From Clostridia bacterium (GTDB lineage Bacteria > Bacillota > Clostridia > Christensenellales > Aristaeellaceae), in NCBI GenBank assembly GCA_016295665.1, contig JAEDKS010000069.1, forward strand, positions 1-11,382: DNA of 11,382 bases. The letters are read 5' to 3'. Of this stretch, positions 1 through 5,416 are shown in pieces (the stretch's first letter is position 1; each line of letters begins with the position of its first letter). The notes under the pieces are model-generated. The model was not told where the DNA came from. It was given only the letters and a program-made list of their open reading frames with translations, and ran no database searches. Made by a program: the position numbers and the translations under genes.

Positions 1-681
1 GTGATGAGCGACATGGTCGCCACGGCCTTCGGCTCCCTGGCGATGATGACCAGCGTGCTGGTGTCCCCGGACGGCAAGTACGAGTACGAGGCCGCCCACG
101 GCACCGTCACGCGCCACTACTACCGCTATCTCAAGGGCGAGGAGACCAGCACCAACCCGGTGGCGACCATCTTCGCCTGGAGCGGCGCCCTGCGCAAGCG
201 CGGCGAGCTGGACGGGCTGGACGACCTGGTGGAGTTTGCCGACCTGCTGGAGCAGGCCACCCTGGGCACCATCGAGGGCGGCACCATGACCGGCGACCTG
301 GCGGCGCTCTGGCAGGGTGGCCCCTGCCGGAAGGTGAGCAGCGTGGCCTTCCTGGACGCCGTGGCGGAGGCGCTGCGGGCGGCCTATGACGAGGAGGCGG
401 ACGAGGATCTGGACATCGTGACCCTGACCGCCCCCGACGGGCGCGAGGAGGACTTTGAGCTGGCCTACCGCGCCTGCATCGGCGAGGACGAGTATGCCGT
501 GCTGGTGCCCGTGGACGAGAACGACGACGAGGTGCTGATTCTCCGGGTGGTCTATGACGAGGAAACCAACGAGGAGTCCTTCGAGGTGCCCGAGGATGAG
601 GAGGCCGTCGAGGCGGTCTTTGAGCTCTTTCAGGACGAGTGTGCCGACCTGTACAACTTCACTTGCGGGGAGGAACCGTGA
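1..681 (+). CDS. icd: NADP-type isocitrate dehydrogenase, C-terminal part, fused in frame to a DUF1292 domain (5' end outside window)
   Basis: Isocitrate dehydrogenase oxidatively decarboxylates isocitrate to 2-oxoglutarate in the cytoplasm, usually with NADP+ in this eukaryote-like homodimeric subfamily. Only the C-terminal part is present; the frame is open at base 1, so the leading GTG-ATG is internal. Visible hallmarks (residues counted from base 1) are GSLAMMTSVL (11-20), the coenzyme-site segment AAHGTVTRHY (31-40), ETSTNP (48-53), FAWSGAL (58-64) and IEGGTMTGDL (91-100). The family normally ends near residue 127. Here the frame continues without a stop through an acidic linker (about 129-137) into a roughly 85-residue DUF1292 (YrzB-like) domain: DIVTLTAPDG (138-147), EYAVLVPVDE (164-173), EVLILRVVYDE (177-187) and an acidic C-terminal helix. 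DUF1292 has no established function and normally occurs as a small free protein. The IDH call is very secure. The fusion is read directly from the sequence, but its reality depends on the absence of a sequencing error near 385-415. Confidence 0.93.
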   Translation: MMSDMVATAFGSLAMMTSVLVSPDGKYEYEAAHGTVTRHYYRYLKGEETSTNPVATIFAWSGALRKRGELDGLDDLVEFADLLEQATLGTIEGGTMTGDLAALWQGGPCRKVSSVAFLDAVAEALRAAYDEEADEDLDIVTLTAPDGREEDFELAYRACIGEDEYAVLVPVDENDDEVLILRVVYDEETNEESFEVPEDEEAVEAVFELFQDECADLYNFTCGEEP

Positions 682-965
682 TGACCGACATGCGCCGTGA
701 CCCCGCTGAGCAGCTCTATCTGCTCACCGACGCGGAGGGCGAGGAGGTGCCCTGTCAGCTGCTGGATCGGCTGGAGGTTCGTGGTCAGACCTATGTCATC
801 ATGGCGCCGCTGGAGGAGGAGGACACCGTGATGGTCTTTCGCGTCGAGGTGGACGGGGACGGCACGGAGAGCTTCACCCCCGAGGACGACGACGCGGTGA
901 ACGAGGACGTGTTCGACTACTTCCGCGCCGCGTGGGACCCCTATGAGGTCGGGGACGCGGAGTAG
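681..965 (+). CDS. Free-standing DUF1292 small acidic protein
   Basis: This 94-residue, strongly acidic protein belongs to DUF1292 by pattern: a short N-terminal strand region (EQLYLLTDAEGEEVPCQLL), then TYVIMAPLEEEDTVMVFRVE, then an acidic C-terminal helix ending in VFDYFRAAW. Its function is unknown. ATG 681 is chosen because GGGGAGGAA (667-675) lies at ribosome-binding distance and because the ATG overlaps the TGA of the upstream gene by one base, the usual geometry of translational coupling. A longer frame reaching back to 639 would read through the end of the upstream gene and lacks that site. GTG 678 is an in-frame alternative. It shares its layout with the DUF1292 tail of the preceding protein, so the two are probably diverged duplicates made from one mRNA. 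There is no signal peptide or membrane segment, so it is predicted to be cytoplasmic. Confidence 0.85.
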   Translation: MTDMRRDPAEQLYLLTDAEGEEVPCQLLDRLEVRGQTYVIMAPLEEEDTVMVFRVEVDGDGTESFTPEDDDAVNEDVFDYFRAAWDPYEVGDAE

Positions 966-992
966 GAACCCCGGAGAGAAACAGGAGAGGAC

Positions 993-1036
993 AAAAGCGG
1001 GAAGCCGCTGCGCTTGCAGGGCTTCCCGTTCTTTTT
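993..1036. terminator. Bidirectional rho-independent terminator between the convergent icd/DUF1292 unit and htpG
   Basis: A perfect 9-bp stem (CGGGAAGCC 998-1006 with GGCTTCCCG 1020-1028) is extended inside by CTGC/GCAG (1008-1011, 1016-1019) around a GCTT loop. On the + strand it is followed by TTCTTTTT (1029-1036). On the - strand it is followed by the T-run complementary to AAAA (993-996). It starts 32 bp after the + strand stop codon and about 20 bp past the htpG stop, so it can end both transcripts. Confidence 0.88.
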
Positions 1037-1056
1037 CGCTATTCGGCTCGGCGGAA

Positions 1057-2949
1057 TCAGCTGTTCTTCGCCAGCATGCCGACCAGCTTCTGGCTGCGCT
1101 CCAGGAACGCGGTGATCTCGTCGTTCTCCAGGGGCGCGGCGGCCATGCGGGCCAGGTCGTACACCTGACGGCAGAGCATGGCGGTCATCTCGTCCTCGGG
1201 GTCGCGGGAGGCCAGCGCCTGCACCGTGGGGTTGCGGCGGTTCAGCACCAGCGCGTAGCTGTCGGGCATGTTCTCCATGCGGTACAGCTCCTTGAATCGG
1301 CGGGCCTGCTCGTCCTCGGTGACCATGGCGATCAGGTCGGCGTTCGCCATGGAGGCCAGGCTCACGTCCAGCTGGTTGTTATCCAGTTCCTTGCGGAACA
1401 GCTCCTGCAGCTTCTCCGCGTCCAGCTCCTTGCCCTCGTCGCTCTCCTCGGTCAGGCCGGACACGTCCGCGTCCACCCGGGCGAACGTCCAGTCCTGCTT
1501 GCCGCCGCCGTACTCCATGAAGTTCAGGAAGCTGGCGTCGATCTCGCGGAAGTCCATCACCGCCACGTCGATGCCGCGCTGGGTGTACAGGCTGATGGAG
1601 GCCGCCTGACGCTTGGGGTCGCTGGCGTAGAACACCTTGTTCTTCGTCTTGTCGCCGTTGCGGGTCTTGTACTCCTCCAGGGTCACATAGGTGCCGTCGG
1701 TCAGCTTGTAGAGCAGCACATCCTTCACGGCGTTGAAGAACTTCTCGTTGGTGATGCAGCCGTACTTCACGAAGGGCGCGATGTCGTCCCAGTACTTCTG
1801 GTAGTCCTCGCGGGCGGTGTTAAACAGGCTGGTCAGCTTGTCCGCCACCTTCTTGGTGATGTGGGTGGAGATCTTCTTCACATAGCCGTCGTTCTGCAGG
1901 AAGGAGCGGCTCACGTTCAGCGGCAGGTCGGGGCAGTCCAGCACGCCCTTGAGCAGCATCAGGAACTCGGGAATGACCTCCTTGATGTTCTCCGCCACGA
2001 ACACCTGTCCCGCGAACAGCTTGATCTGCCCGTCGTTGGGGCCGAAGTCACGGCGCAGCTTGGGGAAGTACAGGATGCCCTTCAGGTTGAACGGATAGTC
2101 CACGTTCAGGTGAATCCAGAACAGCGGGTCGTTGTAGTCCGAGAACATCTTGTGATAGAAGCTCTTGTACTCCTCGTCCGTGCACTCGGAGGGCTTCTTC
2201 AGCCACAGGGGCGCGGTGTCGTTGATCTGCTCGGGCTTGGGCTCCTCGATGACCTTGCGCATCTTGGGGGAGCCGTCCTCGTTGGTCTCGCCCTCGATGG
2301 GCTCCTCGCGCTCGGTGGGCTTGGCCCCCGCGTCCTCCAGCATGACGGGATAGGCCATGTAGCCGCAGTACCGCTTCAGCACCTCCCGCACCCGGTAGGT
2401 CTCCAGGAACTCCTTCTCCTCCTCGGTGATGTGCAGGATGATGGTGGTACCGTGCTCCGTGCGGCTGCCCTCGCTGATCTCGAAGTCCATGCCGTCCTCG
2501 CTGGCCCAGTGCACGGGCTCAGCGCCCTCCGTCCAGGACAGGGTCTCGATCTCCACCCTGCCGCTGACCATGAACACGGAGTAGAAGCCCAGGCCGAAGT
2601 GACCGATGATGTCGTTCTTCTCGTCCTCCTTGCCGTCGAACTGCTTCATGAACTCGGTGGCGGAGGAGAAGGCCACCTGGTTGATGTACCGCCGCACCTC
2701 GTCGGCGGTCATGCCGATGCCCGTGTCGGAGATGCGCAGCTCCTGCGCCTCCTTGTCCACGGTGACGGTGACGCTCATGGGCTCGGTGCTGCCGGGGTTG
2801 AGCATCCGGAACTTGGTGATGGCGTCGCAGCCGTTGGACACCACCTCGCGCAGGAAGATGTCCTTGTCCGAGTACAGCCAGCGCTTGATGACCGGCATGA
2901 TATTTTGCGCGTCAATGGAGACGCTGCCCTTTTCCATTTCGATTGCCAT
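1057..2949 (-). CDS. htpG: HtpG, bacterial Hsp90 molecular chaperone
   Basis: HtpG is a cytosolic, ATP-driven homodimeric chaperone that remodels late folding intermediates and stress-damaged proteins. The 630-residue product has the normal length for bacterial Hsp90. The N-terminal GHKL ATPase domain shows the catalytic Glu and nucleotide Asn in LREVVSNGCDA (E35, N39), DTGIGMT (75-81) and the lid/glycine motif GHFGLGFYS (116-124), where most homologues have GQFG. A charged linker (about 205-240) leads to the middle domain with the gamma-phosphate-sensing Arg in LPLNVSRSFLQ (R348). A C-terminal dimerisation region follows, with no eukaryotic MEEVD tail. The frame stays open 50 codons further upstream, but ATG 2949 is preferred: AAGGAGGT (2957-2964) lies 7 bases before it, and the protein then starts at the family-typical position. 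Transcription is monocistronic, with a dedicated promoter and CIRCE operator upstream, so it is probably heat inducible under HrcA. Confidence 0.97.
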   Translation of the reverse strand: MAIEMEKGSVSIDAQNIMPVIKRWLYSDKDIFLREVVSNGCDAITKFRMLNPGSTEPMSVTVTVDKEAQELRISDTGIGMTADEVRRYINQVAFSSATEFMKQFDGKEDEKNDIIGHFGLGFYSVFMVSGRVEIETLSWTEGAEPVHWASEDGMDFEISEGSRTEHGTTIILHITEEEKEFLETYRVREVLKRYCGYMAYPVMLEDAGAKPTEREEPIEGETNEDGSPKMRKVIEEPKPEQINDTAPLWLKKPSECTDEEYKSFYHKMFSDYNDPLFWIHLNVDYPFNLKGILYFPKLRRDFGPNDGQIKLFAGQVFVAENIKEVIPEFLMLLKGVLDCPDLPLNVSRSFLQNDGYVKKISTHITKKVADKLTSLFNTAREDYQKYWDDIAPFVKYGCITNEKFFNAVKDVLLYKLTDGTYVTLEEYKTRNGDKTKNKVFYASDPKRQAASISLYTQRGIDVAVMDFREIDASFLNFMEYGGGKQDWTFARVDADVSGLTEESDEGKELDAEKLQELFRKELDNNQLDVSLASMANADLIAMVTEDEQARRFKELYRMENMPDSYALVLNRRNPTVQALASRDPEDEMTAMLCRQVYDLARMAAAPLENDEITAFLERSQKLVGMLAKNS

Positions 2950-2956
2950 GGGAATA

Positions 2957-2964
2957 ACCTCCTT
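2957..2964 (-). promoter_or_regulatory. Strong ribosome binding site that fixes the htpG start
   Basis: On the - strand AAGGAGGT sits 7 bases before ATG 2949. It is nearly a full complement of the 16S 3' end, and it rules out the longer in-frame start about 150 bp upstream, which would also lie outside the transcript predicted from the promoter. Confidence 0.85.
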
Positions 2965-3024
2965 CAGTCTGTGCAAAGGCGGCGGGGAGTGAAGGCGCCG
3001 CGCCGCATGGTTCCAAACAGCATC

Positions 3025-3046
3025 GGCAGCGATGGTAAACGCTGCC
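3025..3046 (-). other. 5' UTR hairpin of the htpG mRNA
   Basis: A perfect 7-bp inverted repeat, GGCAGCG/CGCTGCC (3040-3046 and 3025-3031), with an 8-base loop. If transcription starts about 7 bases past the -10 box (near 3050), this hairpin lies almost at the 5' end of the mRNA. That placement is known to protect transcripts from 5'-end-dependent decay; a role here is inference. Confidence 0.5.
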
Positions 3047-3056
3047 TGCGAAGGGT

Positions 3057-3085
3057 ATTGTAGCACGCTTTGACCCGAAATGCAA
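3057..3085 (-). promoter_or_regulatory. Vegetative (sigma-A type) promoter of htpG
   Basis: On the - strand the -10 box is TACAAT (3057-3062), five of six bases matching consensus and preceded by TGC, which makes a TGn extended -10. A 17-bp spacer separates it from a weak -35, TTGCAT (3080-3085). The predicted start is near 3050, giving a leader of about 100 bases. The extended -10 compensates for the poor -35. No better promoter was seen upstream of the operator. Confidence 0.7.
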
Positions 3086-3092
3086 GAGAAAA

Positions 3093-3119
3093 TTAGCACT
3101 CAACAAAAGCGAGTGCTAA
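3093..3119 (-). promoter_or_regulatory. CIRCE operator (HrcA binding site)
   Basis: A perfect consensus CIRCE: TTAGCACTC, nine bases, GAGTGCTAA. HrcA binds this inverted repeat and represses class I heat-shock operons such as groESL and hrcA-grpE-dnaK. Here it lies 7 bp upstream of the -35 of the htpG promoter, with no groE or dnaK gene nearby. This identifies htpG as a likely HrcA target in this organism. The element is palindromic; the strand given is that of the gene it serves. Confidence 0.96.
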
Positions 3120-3160
3120 CAATTCACGATTTGTTTACAATTCCGCCGCCCGCTTCCCGT

Positions 3161-3210
3161 GAAAACACCTCCCCGTCCGCGCCCCTCCGGGGAGAGGGCG
3201 GTCGGGGAGG
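3161..3210 (-). terminator. Terminator of the tannase-like/GH3/esterase transcript
   Basis: On the - strand CCTCCCCG (3203-3210) pairs with CGGGGAGG (3168-3175). Past one A/A mismatch, CCGC pairs with GCGG (3198-3201 and 3177-3180), with further CCTC/GAGG pairing inside. The stem is followed by TGTTTT (3162-3167). It lies about 40 bp past the last esterase stop and upstream of the CIRCE, so it should insulate htpG from read-through. Confidence 0.7.
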
Positions 3211-3226
3211 CTTCCTTTCATGGGGG

Positions 3227-3246
3227 TGCCCCGGCCCGCCGGGGCA
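3227..3246 (-). other. GC-only hairpin just after the esterase stop codon
   Basis: A perfect 8-bp stem TGCCCCGG/CCGGGGCA around a 4-base loop, 5 bases past the TAA of the esterase gene. No T-run follows, so it is not a canonical terminator on its own. It may block 3' exonucleases or act with the larger hairpin just downstream. Confidence 0.5.
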
Positions 3247-3251
3247 TTATG

Positions 3252-5405
3252 TTACTCGCGCAGCTCCCAGGAGGCGGAGGCGATGACGGTGTTCGTGCGC
3301 ACGGTGGTGCGCTGGATGACCGCGGTGGCCTCAGCGGCGGCGGGCTCGGCAAACTCCACGATGATGTAGCAGCCCTCGCCGGAGGCGCGCTCGGCCCCCT
3401 CCCGTAGGGCGGGGGAGTCGCTGACGTAGATGTTGCGCAGGGTCACGGTCAGCTGATTTCCCTCCGCGTCGTAGAACTCGTAGGGGTCAAGCAGGATGGT
3501 CAGCCCCTCGCGAACCGTGCCGTTCAGGTAGTTGATCACGTCGTCGCCCTTCATGTTCACGACCAGACCAGCCATGTCCGCATCCATTTCGATGGCGGCG
3601 CCCTCGGTGCCGATGGGCTCCACGCTGACGATGTGCGCCGGGACCACGCCGGTCTCCCAGCTCATGCCCTCCGGCAGCCAGCCGGGCACCGCGTCCGCCA
3701 CGCTCTTCAGGTTCAGCCAGCTGGTGTTGTACAGCTGGGTGCCCGCGCCCGCCTTGGCGGTCAGCAGGTAGATGGGGCTGCCGTCCAGCGCGGTGAAGTA
3801 GATTTTCCGGCTGTCATCCTGCAGCTGCTCCTCCGCCAGCTCGAAGGGGCGGTTGATGTCCAGCTTCTCCCGGGCGATCTCGTCCTGACGATCCTGCGTC
3901 AGCAGCCAGGCGTAGGTGGAGGCCAGCTTCCGGCTGGAGAAGCCGTTGGCGCCGCCCGCGAAGCTCACCCAGTTGATGCCCAGCGGCCGCTCCGTCGCCA
4001 GATAGGCCTCCAGCGCCGCGTCCTGCGCCTCCAGGTCGTCGGTGGCGTCCACGATGAACTGTGTGAACGTGGTGCCCACCAGGTCATCGTACAGGCAGCT
4101 CATCTCGTGCCAGGTGTCGTTGGACAGGTTGTTGTCGGCGGTGTTGGTGATCATGATGTTGTCATCCGACACCAGGTAGTAGTAGTTCAGCGGGTCGTGA
4201 CCCTCGTACACCGGGTTGCCCTCGGTGTCCAGGCTGTAGTTCCAGGTGATGTAGGCATCCGTGCGCGGATAGTGCATGGGCGCCGACGCCGCCGTGGACT
4301 CGTAGAGCACCATGTCCCGGGCGAAGATGGTGTCGATGTAGTAGTTCTGCGCCCACTGATCCTCGTAGAGCAGCAGGCCCGCGAAGAAGTTGTCCCGGTT
4401 CCGGTTGGTTTCCAGCAGGATCATGCCGCCCACGGACTGACCCGTGCCGTAGACGTGGTCGGGGTCCACGTGGTAGCGCTCGATGATCTCATCCCACAGG
4501 TGGACGATGGCCTCGTACTCCGCCGGGGTGCCGCCGTTGTCGTCCACGCGCTCGGTGATGACCGGCACCAGCACGATCAGGCCGTCCAGCCCGTGGGCCT
4601 CCTTCACCAGATTCTGCGCCCATTCGGAGGCGTAGACCGCCGGGCTCCTTGTGGCGAGCACCGCCTCCAGCGGATGGGTGCTGGCGGTGGCGGCGGGGTT
4701 TTGCAGCGTGACCAGCGCATAGCTGCCGTCCTCGTGGTAGTCCTCCGGCAGGTACAGGGCGTAGGCCAGGCTCACGTCGTGCAGCTTGCCGTCGTTCTGG
4801 CTGAAGCAGCCGTCCAGATGGAACGCCGGGCCCGCCGCGCCGTAGTCGCCGGGGGTATCGGTGTAGAACTGGAAGCCCGCGATCTCATCAATGGTGAAGT
4901 ACAGGGCCTTGTTCCGCTGACCGAAGTTGTTCGTCCGGGTCTTGGTGGTGGCGGGCACCACGCCCGCGTCCGTGTTCAGGTCGCGCACCTGATCCACCTT
5001 CACCGCCATGCCGTGGTTGTAGGCGATGGTGGAGGCGGCGACGTAATCCGTGAACACCTCCAGAATGACGTAGCGGCCCGTGCCCGTGCCGCCCGCCTCG
5101 GAGACGGCGGGCTCGTCGTTCACGTAGACCCGCAGGATGTCCCCGATGCTGCCGTCGCCCATGTAGTCGAAGCTCTCGGGCTGATACAGGGTCAGGGCGT
5201 AGGCATCCGGTGTCACGTCAGCGCCGGTCATGTCCTGATCGTATTCCAGCGCCACGGCCTTCAGCTTGGCGCCGTCCAGGTCGATGAAGCCGATGGCGGT
5301 GACCTTCACGATGTGCTGCTCCGCGCTGTCCGCCAGGGCGATGCCGCCGAGAAGAAGCAGCATCGCGGCCAGCAGCAGCGACAGACAGATTTTCATGCGT
5401 TTCAT
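3252..5405 (-). CDS. Secreted esterase-like alpha/beta-hydrolase flanked by two Ig-like domains
   Basis: The 717-residue protein has an N-terminal signal peptide (MKRMK, a hydrophobic core, likely cleavage after ALA-25) and is predicted to be exported. An Ig-like domain of the kind found at the N-terminus of some esterases spans about 30-122. It contains HIVKVTAIGF and, near its end, RVYVNDEPAV...GRYVILEVF. The alpha/beta-hydrolase core (about 200-505) carries the nucleophile elbow YGTGQSVGGM with S324; a probable acid Asp lies near 423-430. A related segment recurs at the C-terminus (about 590-688: HIVSVEPIG, then NIYVSDSPAL...GCYIIVEF), suggesting a duplicated domain. Where the neighbouring esterase has its catalytic His (AEHMQS), this protein reads GGANGFSS, so the usual His is not visible. 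ATG 5405 follows AAGGAG (5413-5418) with 7-base spacing; ATG 5396 is a weaker alternative. It is the last gene of the operon. The substrate is unknown: a carbohydrate or phenolic ester is plausible, a non-catalytic role possible. Confidence 0.82.
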   Translation of the reverse strand: MKRMKICLSLLLAAMLLLLGGIALADSAEQHIVKVTAIGFIDLDGAKLKAVALEYDQDMTGADVTPDAYALTLYQPESFDYMGDGSIGDILRVYVNDEPAVSEAGGTGTGRYVILEVFTDYVAASTIAYNHGMAVKVDQVRDLNTDAGVVPATTKTRTNNFGQRNKALYFTIDEIAGFQFYTDTPGDYGAAGPAFHLDGCFSQNDGKLHDVSLAYALYLPEDYHEDGSYALVTLQNPAATASTHPLEAVLATRSPAVYASEWAQNLVKEAHGLDGLIVLVPVITERVDDNGGTPAEYEAIVHLWDEIIERYHVDPDHVYGTGQSVGGMILLETNRNRDNFFAGLLLYEDQWAQNYYIDTIFARDMVLYESTAASAPMHYPRTDAYITWNYSLDTEGNPVYEGHDPLNYYYLVSDDNIMITNTADNNLSNDTWHEMSCLYDDLVGTTFTQFIVDATDDLEAQDAALEAYLATERPLGINWVSFAGGANGFSSRKLASTYAWLLTQDRQDEIAREKLDINRPFELAEEQLQDDSRKIYFTALDGSPIYLLTAKAGAGTQLYNTSWLNLKSVADAVPGWLPEGMSWETGVVPAHIVSVEPIGTEGAAIEMDADMAGLVVNMKGDDVINYLNGTVREGLTILLDPYEFYDAEGNQLTVTLRNIYVSDSPALREGAERASGEGCYIIVEFAEPAAAEATAVIQRTTVRTNTVIASASWELRE

Positions 5406-5416
5406 GGTTTTTCTCC

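Noticed and set aside
1..6. GTG-ATG at the window start as the true start of the first gene
   Set aside because: The encoded residues fall deep inside the isocitrate dehydrogenase family alignment, so the gene begins outside the window.
639..680. Earlier start for the free DUF1292 gene
   Set aside because: The added 14 residues are out-of-frame reading of the upstream gene, while ATG 681 has a good ribosome binding site and the stop/start overlap.
943..3063. Very long + strand open frame antisense to htpG
   Set aside because: The product is dominated by Val, Leu, Gly, His and Gln with no recognisable domain. It mirrors the GC-biased third positions of htpG, which is an unmistakable Hsp90 with a strong ribosome binding site.
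2947..3099. N-terminal extension of HtpG by 50 codons
   Set aside because: It would begin inside the CIRCE/promoter region, upstream of the predicted transcription start; ATG 2949 has an excellent ribosome binding site and the family-typical N-terminus.
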